Shown: positions 23,162 to 34,818 of the stretch, piece after piece
Layout: every line of letters begins with the position of its first letter
Position numbering within the stretch: position 1 is the stretch's first letter
Assembly (NCBI GenBank): GCA_903813345.2
Contig: CAIIXF020000002.1
Span: forward strand, 34,304,109-34,368,108
Length of the DNA: 64,000 bases
Direction of reading: 5' to 3'
Source of the DNA: Owenia fusiformis
Lineage: Eukaryota > Annelida > Polychaeta > Sabellida > Oweniidae
The notes under the pieces: model-generated
Database searches by the model: none
Seen by the model: the letters and a program-made list of their open reading frames with translations, nothing else
What the model was told of the DNA's origin: nothing
Position numbers and translations under genes: made by a program

Positions 23162-24655
23162 CTGAAATAAGAAAAACAAATTATAAGTATATTTTAAAAT
23201 GTCACCACCATTTGTTAAAGATGCAGAATGCCGAACACCATCCACTTGATTATCCTAACTTACACGACATACCATACATGATCATTTCTAAAATAAGGAA
23301 AGTCTACTGACAGAGCACAATTTCTCACCAGTGTGAATCTTTATATTCTCTTTGCTACCGTCTGATCTGATTATCTAGATAATAATTGATTAATATTGAT
23401 ACCTACATATATATTTGTGACAAAACAATGACCTTTTAAATTCTATACATTGCTATTTATATTTTTATTGTAAAATGGAGCCATAATTATTGAGCAGATC
23501 AGTTTTAATGATTTGGAGTCTAGAGGTAAAGAGTTAAAGATATGGTCTGAGTACTTTCCTGTGGCAATTATTTTAGTTCTAGTATGAACCATATTTTAAA
23601 CACCAGAAAATTATGCTACAAACTAATATCAATGACTAACTTTATACAATTCTGACCTTTTGAAATCTTCAGTTTGAAAATTCATATTTTACAAAAGAGT
23701 TCTATAAAAATGTGTCAACTCTAAGATATCTTGAAAAAATTTAGCGTAAAGTACTTTCAATTCAAACCTCTACAGGAATAATCTAAATCATTTCTTTAAG
23801 ATTTATTTTGATTTTTGTATATAGACAGTACAGTTTATATTGAACATTTTTGAAAGGGCCTTTTATGTGCACAATTTATTTCACTGGTATTTTAGCGGCT
23901 TTGTATAAAAAACCACCTTACAAAGCCTATTTTAGCTAAGAGTCCATTGATCCCTATCATCTACCAAAGTATCTTTTCTTTAAAGTGCAATATACAGGTT
24001 CGACCATGGAATCAACCACAGCCTAAAAGACGATAGAAATAACTTTTACATAAGGGCGGGGCAATCAATCAATCTGTGTTTATTTATTCTCTTCTTTTCA
24101 GTTACTAGGATTCTATCAAAACCCTGGAATTAACAACAATAAACCTCAAAATTATTTCAGATGAACAATGTATTCTGATAAGCAATTATGACTACAGTAC
24201 TTCACATCTATCTCTTAATTACGCAATCACAACATAAATAAATAAATAAATGACATATTCAGCCATCATTGTAATGACATCATTTCCTATGGGTTGCTGG
24301 TTGTTAACAATTCTTATATTACATGTATACATTACTTCACTACCATCTAACACTGTTGGCTTCGAGTCTCTTTGAGGAAATCTATGGTAGATTAATTTAT
24401 GTATGATAATACATGTAGTAGGACTTGAGGATATTTCAATGATTTTAGCCAGGGTAATACATTTTGCGGAATCATGGAAAATGCAACAGGTATTCACCAA
24501 AATAGTATGAAATATTTGCTTAATTTGTCACTGTTATATTCATAATACATCCTCCTTATTATAAACCACTCCTAGAGTTTCATGTCAATGTGCCTGGTTT
24601 GGAAACACATGTGTTCAATCTTACAAGATAAGCTTCAAATACTAGTAAAAATAAT
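23162..24655. other. Intron-like spacer between ZE9 and ZE10
   Basis: AT-rich with no finger exon. A segment near 23198-23260 (ATGTCACCACCATTTGTTAAA) resembles one at about 38238 above ZE14, a hint of shared ancestry of intron sequence. I see nothing else. Confidence 0.5.
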
Positions 24656-25026
24656 CTATGTATCATCTCCAAAGCCTGCAAATGGACTTTTCTCCCTGTG
24701 TACTCTCTCATCATGTGTCCTCCTATGTCTATGCATTGTACCACTCTGTCTGAACATCTTATGGCACAAATCACATTTAAATGGTTTTTCTCCAGTGTGG
24801 ATCATTAAGTGGGTCTTATACACATGTAAAAACTCAAAACTTTTCAGGCAGATTTTACAAATGAATTGTTTTTGGTTTTGGCTCTCCTTTGGAGGGACAG
24901 ACTGTTTCGAACTGTGTAAGACCCCTGGCTGTGGTAGATTATACAGAGACAGACTGTGCTGTAAAAGACTATGAGGAGCTTGTTTCATGGGTAGAGTAAG
25001 GCTTGGTAGACCCCTATATACAGGAT
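24656..25026 (-). CDS. ZE10: alternative terminal exon, two zinc fingers
   Basis: The acceptor TTCTAATTTCAG ends at 25027. 122 residues, with the longest lead-in of the two-finger exons (1-54; Leu/Pro/Ser/Gln-rich, ending ESQNQKQF). Finger 1 is at 56-76 (CKICLKSFEFLHVYKTHLMIH), the linker is HTGEKPFK and finger 2 is at 84-104 (CDLCHKMFRQSGTMHRHRRTH). The 18-residue tail is charged and then acidic (DERVHREKSPFAGFGDDT). Open frames on the opposite strand here are shadows of this exon. Confidence 0.88.
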
Positions 25027-25814
25027 CTGAAATTAGAAAATAGTAATTTTGATTTTAAGAGGCAACAAGGAATAGAATTGTTTTCTCCAGACAGAAGAGA
25101 AGGGAACTTTGTCAGGAAAAACTTGTCAGGTTCACATAGAAAACATGTTTATAGCATTTTGCTCAAATGATATATACACTTTGCGTCACATTGTAATAGT
25201 TGATTGTACTATGTAATGATTGGAATAAACTTACCTCAAAATAAGATAAAACTACAGACACTAAGAAAAAAGAAAAAATCTGAAGTGCCACACCTGTAAT
25301 TACTCTTAGATAACAACTTTTATATAAAATCTGGCTGTTCTAAACCTGCAAGGGAAAGTTAACCTAATACAAAAACAACTGTATATGTTTTCATCATCTG
25401 AATGAATTACTGCCCCTGTTATATACGAGTCTAAGTGAATAGAAACAATCACAAAATGCTTCCATTAAAGACAGATTTTGCATTAAGCTGAGTTCAGGCT
25501 GATCTTGGAATGTTGTAATACACCGATCCTTGGAACTGGGATTAGAATCACATTATAAAATAATGAAACTAAGATAGTGGCACGAAACAGAAATTTTTAC
25601 AATGCACAATAATGCATAATAATAAACAGTAGGTAAGCAATTTGATTGGTTGAAAGTATTTAGCCTTGGTTTAAATAATGACATGCCTTGATTTTTAGTT
25701 TATTAGACAATAAATCTAAAAAAGTGGACTTAACACCTTGTTGAGGTATCAGATAACCAAAAAGAATAGATTAATCCTGGAAAGGAAAAAATATTTCACA
25801 CTAGATCTACTTAA

Positions 25815-26416
25815 AGGAATATTCCTTGACAAACCATCTCTCTCCTCATATGGTAGCTATAACCATATATACGCTTGCCATGTTTAGCAAAACACGCAAA
25901 AATGTTTTGATATGGTCAAATTTGATCACTTAGAAATGTGATGCTCAATTCCAGTAAGCTGCCATCTTTTAAAATTTCACACAGGAAGTGATGTCATCGA
26001 CTCTCAACTTTGCATATAGCATTAGGTGAGGAGCTATTAAGAATTACAAAACCAGCTAAATATTCTTTTTCAACTTTGTATCTTATTTAATCCTTCTGAA
26101 AATCTCTTCTTTTATTCTAAGTTGACAAGCCCTGAAAATATTTTTGCACAGAAAGTAATGATCACTTGTCTAGAAGTGATTTTGTGCTACTTTCCTATAC
26201 TGTTATGGGCAAGGTTATAGAAGTTGAGAGTTGATGACATCACTTCCTGCAAGAAATCTTAAAAGATGGCAGCTCACTGGAAATAAGCACTAGACTTTTA
26301 AATGATCAATATTGACCATATTAAAACATTTTCCCATGTTTTGCTAAGTATGGAAACTATATATATGATTATAGCTACCATATCAAGAGAGAAAGGGTCT
26401 GGCAAGGAATATTCCT
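25815..26416. mobile_element. 602-bp foldback MITE with TTAA target duplication
   Basis: The two ends are inverted copies about 200 bp long and roughly 85% alike by eye, beginning AGGAATATTCCTTG on each side. Further in they share ATATGGTAGCTATAA, TTAGCAAAACA, AGCTGCCATCTTTTAA and GGAAGTGATGTCATC. TTAA sits directly outside both ends (25811-25814, 26417-26420), the target site used by piggyBac-type elements. The first 14 bases are themselves nearly palindromic. No coding capacity. Confidence 0.85.
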
Positions 26417-26575
26417 TTAAGAAAATTAGATCTTGAATATCATTTCATTTTACTTTATGAAGTAATCAAAATGTTCTATGATGTGACAGCTATCTGAACT
26501 GTATCAGTTAGATTTCTTACTTTCTAATTGATAAATATATCACTCCTGTAGCAAGTCTGATTAAATAAAAAAAAT

Positions 26576-26712
26576 GTCCGGGCCCCTAAAATCAAAAAGT
26601 GGACCCAAATTATGACATTTAAGGCCCATTTTCTTCATAATTGGGCCTACTATTTCATAATCCAGGCCCCTTAAACCAAAAAGTGGACCCAAATTATGAA
26701 ATTTAAGGCCTA
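26576..26712. repeat. Two-copy direct repeat
   Basis: CAAAAAGTGGACCCAAATTA followed by TGACATTTAAGGCC occurs at about 26594 and again at about 26679 with small changes. Confidence 0.7.
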
Positions 26713-27180
26713 TTTTCTACATATGTATGTATATGTTTCATGTGTGTTTGATTTGATTCCTTTATCAACTTGTCACACTATGCAATAACTTGTGTTGAAA
26801 GGGCAAATATATTAAAAAACATATAAATGCTCAAAATCGAAATTGTTGACATGAAAAATCTTTCTTGGAACTTATTAATTACGATTGTAATCAGAATTAC
26901 ATTCCATCCTCCCTGAGAAGGGTCTAAGATCCAGAATACCTTATTATGTAAACAAGGAATTGTGTACAACTGCTTGGAATGAATATGTAAACCTGTTTGG
27001 ATTGAATACATACAGATTTTAACCATTTTTAGTAGATAATTATTATATACAAACTAAACTGACATACAATTAGTACAGATATTTAAGTATTACTTGACAG
27101 TCTAACATATCAAGGAAACAGCTCAGTGATTCAGTCATTTTTATGTTTTTTTTCTATGTCTGTTGACAGCTGATAAGTGT

Positions 27181-27437
27181 CTAAATGATTTGAGGACACA
27201 TTTCACATTGGTATGGTTTCTCTCCCGTATGAATCCTCATGTGTTCTTTGATATAAACCTTCTGAGAAAATCTCTTTTCACATATATCACATTGAAAAGG
27301 TTTTTACCAGTGTGAATCATTTCATGTCTTTTACAATTCAGTAAGTCTCTCTCTTCAGTATGAATCCCCATATGTTTTTTGCAGTAGGTTTGATGATTAA
27401 ATGCCTTCTTACAGATGTCACAGGTGTATACCCTCAT
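27181..27437 (-). pseudogene. ZE11: broken zinc-finger exon
   Basis: One good finger is readable (CDICKKAFNHQTYCKKHMGIH). After it the CxxC half of a second finger is missing (HTEERDLLNCKRHEMIH). Then HTGKN replaces HTGEK because one base is absent relative to the family codons, shifting the frame. Past the shift the other frame carries a clear finger ([29 protein letters not shown]) and stops at 27181-27183. No acceptor of the array's type sits at the expected place; TATTAG at about 27497 and GATAG at about 27477 would give phase 1, but both are weak. It resembles the ZE12/ZE13 finger type. A sequencing error could explain the single-base loss but not the missing half finger. Confidence 0.75.
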
Positions 27438-28585
27438 GTCATATTTTAACTGTTTTGTGTACTGTAATTGCTGACTATCTATCTGTTTGTCTAATAATGG
27501 GATCTTGTTGACACATAAAGTGATAATAATAAAAATAATAATATTAGTCTTTTAATACATATCAATGGTGTAAATAAAATACTTAGGCAATGGATTTCCT
27601 CTCAGTTTCAACCTACAGGTTATGTATCAACAGTATATTATAAAATATTTAGAAAATGGATTTATTTGGATATGTATTGGATGGTTTAAGATATATATCA
27701 TCCTTAACATGGTAAAATGCCTAACATGAAGCATAAGAAAGAACAAGGCACAGGACTAACAGGACTAAATGGCCACCAGAAAACAAGATGGCCGCCCAAA
27801 AGTTAATCAGCTCTAGTACTTGATATCCTCTATCATTTGTGTAAATTTGAAGGAAATCCGATGAACGGTTTTCCTGAAATGGCGATGACAAGATTTTTCG
27901 AAAAACCTTCAAAATGGCCACCAGAAAACAAGATGGCCGCCCAAAAGTTAATCAGCTCTAGTACTTGATATCCTCTATCATTTGTGTAAATTTGAAAGAA
28001 ATCCGATGAGCGGTTTTCCTGAAATGGCGATGACAAGATTTTTCGAAAAACCTTCTAAATGGCCACCAGAAAACAAGATGGCCGCCCAAAAGTTAATCAG
28101 CTCTAGTACGTCATATGCTCTATCATCTCTGCGAATTTGGAGAAAATCTGATGAGCAGTTTTCCTTAAACGGCGATGACAAAAAGCGGGACGATCACCAC
28201 CACGATCACGACCACGACCACGACCAGTATGACGACTATATCCCACCGATGGTGTGATAAAAAGAGATTACATTATTGTATATTTTTTTTGTGCAATTGT
28301 TCAAATTTATCCTCTATCATGCTAGGATTTTACTTTAATTTTTAAAATTAATTTTGATATTTGCTTTTCAGAAACTGGTGAGCTGATCACTGATGCTAAT
28401 AAAATATAAAATATTACCATTAATAAACATAACAGCCCTGTAGCCAGCTTTTGCAAGAATGAATTCACTTTTCAAAATAATTCCAGAGGGGTTATATGGG
28501 CATTTGACAACTTTGGCCCGAAACAATTGTGAAGTGCTCAGAAACATAAAAACTGCATGATTTTGAAAGATGAAAGACTTTTTGA
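27438..28585. other. Spacer holding two element relics
   Basis: Apart from the 145-bp repeat (27765-28255) and an element relic (28434-28590), I see no gene or distinct feature. Open frames in the repeat are artefacts. Confidence 0.5.
27765..28255. repeat. Three-unit 145-bp tandem repeat ending in a GACCAC run
   Basis: ACAAGATGGCCGCCCAAAAG starts at about 27784, 27929 and 28074. Each unit also contains GTAAATTTGAAGGAAATCCG-like and GGCGATGACAAGATTTTTCG motifs. The block ends with a CACGACCACGACC microsatellite and TATATCCCACCGATGGTG. The layout (tandem units with ATGGCCGCC, then a simple-sequence end, then CTATATCCC) parallels the families at 13 and 57-59 kb. Confidence 0.8.
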
Positions 28586-28590
28586 ATTTT
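28434..28590. mobile_element. Decayed relative of the CAGGCC...GTAGCCAGG element
   Basis: CCCTGTAGCCAG, TTCCAGAGGGGTTA, CATTTGACAACTTTGGCCCG, GAAGTGCTCAGAAAC and AACTGCATGATTTTGAAAGA follow in the same order as on the minus strand of the element at 44812-45022. One end has decayed. Confidence 0.6.
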
Positions 28591-29665
28591 AACATCATTA
28601 ACTAATCACTATCGCATGTTCAAAGAGCATGTATTTTAATATCATCAACTAGTCACTTTGACATGTTCAAAATGCATGAATTTTAACAATATCAATTTAT
28701 CACTTTCTCACATTCAAAGGGCATAAATTTTAACATCAGCAACCAATCACTTTGACATGTTCCAAGGGCATGTATTTTAACATCATCAACTAATCACTTT
28801 GACATGGTCAAATGGCATGAATTTTAAAATGGTCATCATTTTCAAAGACCATGAATGAATTAACATCATCAACTCATCACTTTGACATGTTCAGAAGGCA
28901 TTCATTTCAACACAATCAATTAGTCACTTTGACATGCTCAAATGGCATTTATTTTAACATCATTAACGAATCACTTTGACATGTTCAAAAGGCATGAGTT
29001 TTAACATCATCAACTAAACACTTTGACATGTTCAAAAAGAATGAATTTTAACATTATCAAATAGCCACTTTGAAATGTTAAAATGACTTGAATATAACAT
29101 CATCAACTAATCACTTTCAAATGTTCAAATGGCATGCACTTTAACATTTACAACTTATCACTTTGCCATGTTCAAAGAGCATGTATTTTAACATCAGTAA
29201 CTAGTCACTTTGACATGTTCAAATGGCATGAGTTTTAACATCATCAACTAGTCACTTTGACATGTTCAAAAAGAATGAACTTTAACATTATCAAATAGCC
29301 ACTTTGAAATGTTATAATGACTTGAATATAACATCATCAACTTGTCACTCTGATATGTTCAAAAGGACATGAATTTTAATACCATAGACTAAACATTTTG
29401 TCATGTTCAAAAGGCATGAATATAACATCATCAATTTATCACTTTGACATCCTCAAAAGGCATGAATTTAACATCATCAACAAATCACTTTGTTATGTTC
29501 AAAGTGCATAAATAATCAACTTATCACTTTAACATGTTCAAAGGGAATAAATCTTAACATCATCAACTAATCACTTTGACACATTCAAATGTCATAAATT
29601 TTAACATCATCAACTAATCACTTTGATATGTTCAAAGGGTATGAATTTTAGCACCATCAACAAGA
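28586..29665. repeat. 47-bp minisatellite, left array
   Basis: About 23 diverged copies of the unit CATCATCAACTAATCACTTT plus GACATGTTCAAAGGGCATGAATTTTAA. It ends 160 bp below the fossil fingers that trail ZE12. The same unit resumes at 30895 on the far side of ZE12, and a short piece lies at about 34070-34160. Confidence 0.9.
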
Positions 29666-29824
29666 CATAAATAAGCTTTTATACAGCTGGCTATGTAATT
29701 TTAGGTCATATAGATAGATCATGGGGAAGTGTTGTATATTAGTATATATTGTCTGTTGTCTTGTTATTTATAACATCTTCTATTAACATGATTAAAATCC
29801 ATAATTTATCTCTAGGTAATAACT

Positions 29825-30042
29825 TATGTCTTTTAAGATAAAATATCTGAGTAAATCTTTTCTCAAATATATAACACTGAAAAGGCTTTTCACCAATGTC
29901 GATCTTATTATGTCGTTTTCACTTACTTTGAAAATTTGTTCTTGCATATATCACACTAAAAACGTTTTTCATCAGTGTGGATGATTTTATGTTGTTTTAA
30001 TTTACTGAGATATCTAAATTCTTTTAAACATATTTCACATCT
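29825..30042 (-). pseudogene. Decayed fingers downstream of the ZE12 stop
   Basis: Directly after the ZE12 stop the same frame still reads CEICLKEFRYLSKLKQHKIIH, then HTDEKRF and a second stop where the family has Gln, then CDICKNKF. Beyond, shifted and increasingly degraded finger codons run to about 29825 (a KAFSV-like block and a KRFTQ-like block). These are at least two, probably three, fingers that once extended the ZE12 array and are now untranslated. Confidence 0.75.
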
Positions 30043-30743
30043 TTAAGGTTTCTCCCGAGTGTGGATCAGCTTGTGTTGTTTCAGATGAACCTTCCGAGAA
30101 CATTTTTTACCACATATATCACACTGGAAATGTTTTTCACCAGTGTGAATCATGTTATGTTTTTTTAATGTACGGAGTTCTCTAAATTCTTTTAAACATA
30201 TTTCACATTTATGAGGTTTTTCACCAGTGTGAATCATTTTATGTTTTTTTAATGTACGGAGATATCTAAATTCTTTCACACATATTTCACATTTAAAGGG
30301 TTTCTCCCCAGTGTGGATCAGCTTGTGTTGTTTCAGATAAACCTTCCGAGAATATTTTTTACCACATATATCACACTGAAAAGGTTTTTCACCAGTGTGA
30401 ATCATTTCATGTTGTTTTAATGTACTGAGTTCTCTAAATTCTTTTAAACATATTTCACATTTATAAGGTTTCTCTCCAGTATGTGTCCTCATGTGTGTTT
30501 TGAGATGAAACTTCCGAGAAAATTTTTTCTCACAAATCCCACACTGAAAAGGTTTCTCACCAGTGTGGATCATTTTATGTTGTTTTAAATTACTAAGATG
30601 TCTAAATTCTGTTAAACATATTTCACATTTATAAGGCTTCACTCCAGTATGAGTCCTTATATGGTTTTTGTTATGGTCCCCCTTATTCATATATTTGTAG
30701 CACACTTTTCTTGATAATTGTTCTGGCATGAGCTCGCACAAAT
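30043..30743 (-). CDS. ZE12: alternative terminal exon, seven intact fingers (largest in the window)
   Basis: The acceptor TTTATTTCCAG ends at 30744. 232 residues. Like ZE13 it opens CELMPEQ-(L/V)-SRK. The first finger (about 14-31, CYKYMNKGDHNKNHIRTH) has lost the CxxC pair that ZE13 keeps (CGICYKSM). Seven canonical fingers follow with a strict 28-residue period starting near residue 39, alternating CEICLKEFR and C(D/G)IC(G/E)KK types, which points to expansion by duplication of finger pairs. The frame ends at HTREKP with a TAA where the next Tyr codon would be, and readable finger sequence continues beyond it. The exon sits in an island between two 47-bp satellite arrays. Confidence 0.9.
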
Positions 30744-30894
30744 CTGGAAATAAACAAATAGTAGTAATTGGTTATATGATAAATGTTGACAGCTATAAAG
30801 TAAATCTAACTATGACCTTACTTTTAAGAAGACAAGCGACAGAACTTTCTTTAAGCATTATAGTTTATTCTACAATCTAGGATACATAATTATT

Positions 30895-33303
30895 TACATC
30901 ATCAAGTGATCTCTTCGTCATGTAAAATGATATGTACTTTGACATCATCAACTTAACTCTTTGACATGTTCAAAAGGCATGAACTTAAAAATTATAAACT
31001 AATCACTTTGAAATTTATGTTCAATAAAAAACATGGGTTTGAACATCATCAACTTTGACATGAGTTTAACAGCATTAACTAATCACTTTGACATGTTCAA
31101 AGGGCATGAATTTTAACATCATCAACTGATAACTTTGACACGTTCAATGGGCATGAATTTTTCCACTAATCACTCTGACATGTTCAAAAGCAATAAATTG
31201 TAAAGCATCAACTAATCACTTTGTCATTGTTCAAATCCCATGAGTTTTACAGTATTAACTAATCACTTTAAACATGTTCAAATGGCATGAATTTTTGACA
31301 TCAAGAACTGGTCATTCACACATTCAAGGGGCGAGCATTTTAACATCATCAAATAATCACTTTGACATATTCAAAAGGCATGAATTTCAACATTATCATC
31401 TTATTACTTTCACACATTCAAAGGGCAAGAATTTTTACATCATCAACTAATCACTTTGACATGTTCAAAGGGCATGACTTTCAGCACCATCAATTTAACA
31501 CTTTGACATGTTCAATGAGGATGAAATTTAACATCATCAACCAATCACTTTGACATGTTCAAAGGGCATGAATTTTAACATCATCAACTAATCACTTTCA
31601 CATGTTCAAAGGGCATGAATTTTAACATCATTAACCAATCACTTTGACATGTTAAAAGGGCATGAATTTTAACATCATCAACCAATCACTTTGATATGTT
31701 CAATGGGCATGAATTTTAGAATCATGAACTAATCACTTTGTCATTGTTCAAATGGCATGAATTTTAACATCATCGACTTATCATTTAACTAGTTCAAAGG
31801 GCATGACTTTTAGCACCATCAATTTAACACTTTGACATGTTCAATGAGCATGAAATTTAACATCATCAACCAATCAGTTTGATATGTTCAAAGGGCATGA
31901 ATTTTAACATCATCAACTTATCACTTCCACACATTCAAAGGGCATGAATTTTTCCACAAATCACTCTGACATGTTCAAAAGCAATAAATTGTAAAGCATC
32001 AACTAATCACTTTGTCATTGTTCAAATGCCATGAGTTTTACAGTATCAACTAATCACTTTCACATGTTCAAATGGCATGAATTTCAACATCATTAACTAA
32101 TTTACTTCCACACATTCAAAGGGCATGCATTTTATTATCATGAATTAATCACTCACACATTCAAAGGGCACGTTCCTAGAGCTTGAATTTTAACATCATC
32201 AACTAATCACTTTCACACGTTCAATGGGCATGAATTTCTACACCATCAACTTATTACTTTGACATGTTCAAAGGGCATGAATGGTAGCACCATCAACTAA
32301 TCACTTTGCAACATTCAAAGGGCATGAATTTTTACATCATCAACTAATCACTTTAACATGTTCAAATGGCATGACTTTTAGCACCATCAACTAATCCCTT
32401 TGACATGTTCAATGGGCATGAATTTTAGAATCATCAACTGATCATTTTGTCATTGTTCAAATGCCATGAGTTTTACAGCATCAACTACTAGCATCACTTC
32501 AACATGTTCAATGGGCATGAATTTCAATTTGTTAACTGATCACTTTGACATGTTCAAAAGGCATTTATTTTAACATCAGCAATTAATCTGTTTCGTTCAA
32601 ATTGCATGACTTTTAACAACATCAACTTATCATTTTGACAAGTTCAATGGGCATGAATTTTAACATCATTAACTTATCACTTCCACACATTCAAAGGGCA
32701 TGAATTTTTCAACTAATCACTTTCACATGTTCAAAGGGCATGAATTTTAACATCATCAACCAATCACTTTGACATGTTCATTGGGCATGAATTTCAACAT
32801 CAACTAATCACTTTTTCAATGGGCATGAATTTCAATATAATTAACTTATAACTGATAACTTTGACATGTTCAAACAGCCTTAATTTCAACATCTGCAACT
32901 AATCTCTTTCACAAGTTCAAAGGGCATGAATTTTAGCACCATCAACTAATCACTTTGACATGTTCAATGGGCATGAATTTTAACATCATCAACTAATCAC
33001 TTTGACATGTCCAATGGGCATGAATTTTAACATCATCAACTAATCACTTTGACATGTTCAATGGGCATGAATTTTAACATCATCAACTAATCACTTTGAC
33101 ATGTTCAAACAGCCTTAATTTCAACATCTGCAACTAATCTCTTTCACAAGTTCAAAGGGCATGAATTTTAGCACCATCAACTAATCACTTTGACATGTTC
33201 AATGGGCATGAATTTTAGCACCATCAACTAATCACTTTGACATGTTCAATGGGCATGAATTTTAACATCATCAACTAATCACTTTGACATGTTCAATGGC
33301 TTG
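30895..33303. repeat. 47-bp minisatellite, right array (2.4 kb)
   Basis: About 50 copies of the same 47-bp unit as the array at 28.6-29.7 kb. Copies between about 32880 and 33303 are nearly identical to each other (GGGCATGAATTTTAACATCA, CAACTAATCACTTTGACATG), so this end was homogenised most recently. Confidence 0.92.
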
Positions 33304-34268
33304 AATTAAAGTGTAACATGGCAATAGAAGACCAGTGGGTGGTGAATAATAATAATAATATAGAAAGTAATGTTTAATTTAATAAAATTGTATATCACAC
33401 AACCCACCAAACAAACATAGAAACAAATAACATGAACAACATAGAAACAAATAACACATATGGCATACAAAACTGCTTTAAACAATAGAAGTAAAAGTGA
33501 TCAGTAAAAGAAAGACCTGAAACTATTGGAATTAATTATTTGACAAATTGATGTAAAGACATAAAGGGACCTGTTAACATGAAAATGATATAAATGGGAA
33601 TTGGTCATTATAAAATGAATGAAATAGGAAAAATCATTCCATAATACTACTGTTTTCCCAGGGAAATATGAAGGAATAAAAATGGTATTGAATCGTATTA
33701 CATGGAAAAATCGTACTGTCCCCAAGAAATCGTATTGGAGCGTATTACATGAAAAAAATCGTATTGGAAAGTATTAACCTATTTTGGGTTTCCTGCTTAT
33801 TTTTAACCTTGACTAATTGATAAAATGAATATGGGTTTTATCCCTCGCAAAATATTATATAGACATTGGACAATATGATATTTGCCAAGGGAGTGCAAAC
33901 AATGCATTTATTAATATAATGTTTTATCCAAATGTAACATTTTAGAGGGATGTATTATGGAATAAATAGGTTATTTCTGGTCGGGATTGAATATGGCTTT
34001 TATTCCTCAGAAAATATGATATTGACCTAAGGCTATAGGACACTCGGTCACTGAATGACTATATTACAACATTATCAACTAATCACTTTAACATGTTCAT
34101 ACAACATGCATTTTAATATCACCAACCACTCAAGGCATGACAGAAGGGCATAAACATGATGAATAAGCTTTCATACAGCTTGAAAGTATTGCATTTCAGT
34201 ATGTTATATTGTGTGCTGTTATTTATGTCATCTTTTTATTTTTAGATTTTAGATTCATACTTTATCTC
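33304..34268. other. Spacer below ZE13
   Basis: AT-rich. It contains an AAT microsatellite at about 33346-33360, a small direct repeat of AATCGTATTxxA near 33690-33770, and a last fragment of the 47-bp satellite at about 34070-34160. No exon. Confidence 0.5.
34235..34240 (-). promoter_or_regulatory. Poly(A) signal candidate for ZE13
   Basis: AATAAA on the minus strand, about 29 bases past the ZE13 stop codon, with T-rich plus-strand surroundings. Confidence 0.45.
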
Positions 34269-34564
34269 TTAATGTATCAACAGGTGTCTTTCAAGATTAA
34301 ACTTCCGAGAAAATCTTTTGTCACATATACTACACTGAAAGGGTCTTTCACCAGTATGAATCATTGTATGTCTATTAAAATCAGACGATCCTTTAAATTC
34401 TTTCAAGCACAATTCACATTTATAAGGCTTCTCTCCAGTATGTGTCCTCATGTGGCATTTGTAGTGAACGCTCTGATTCATGGATTTGTAGCATATTCCA
34501 CATGTGAACTTAGCTTTGGAATTGGATTTTCGTGATACTTGTTCTGGCATAAGCTCACACTGAT
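34269..34564 (-). CDS. ZE13: alternative terminal exon, three zinc fingers
   Basis: The acceptor TTTATTTTTAG ends at 34565. Ninety-seven residues. QCELMPEQVSRKSNSKAKFT leads directly into finger 1 (21-41, CGICYKSMNQSVHYKCHMRTH), finger 2 (49-69, CELCLKEFKGSSDFNRHTMIH) and finger 3 (77-97, CSICDKRFSRKFNLERHLLIH), with TGEKP/TGERP linkers. The final His is the last residue. It is sister to ZE12 by the lead-in, but with three fingers, and is probably closer to the ancestral form. A poly(A) signal follows the stop. Confidence 0.9.
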
Positions 34565-34818
34565 CTAAAAATAAACAAATATTAAATCAGTTAGTGGTAA
34601 GTTATATGATATACATGTATATGGAAAAATACATTGATGTGTTTGTTAACATACCTTCATGGAGTTCCTCCTTAATGATTACTGGATGTTTCAATTGAAA
34701 TTCCTGAATAGTTCTTCAACCTGTATCACTTTCAGACATTTCAAGCTTTAACATTTTCCGATACCAAAATCACAAAAGGCATATGGAAAAGGGAATAGAT
34801 AAGTCAAATCAGACTTAC

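Larger units (their letters stand above)
25027..27180. other. Intron-like spacer between ZE10 and the broken ZE11
   Basis: It holds the segment at 25315-25425 shared with the intron above ZE8, a TTAA-flanked foldback element (25815-26416) and a two-copy repeat at 26576-26712. No coding exon. Confidence 0.6.

Noticed and set aside
24582-24974. 130-residue Cys-rich open frame on the plus strand
   Set aside because: It is the antisense shadow of ZE10. The minus strand has the acceptor, finger ligands and stop.
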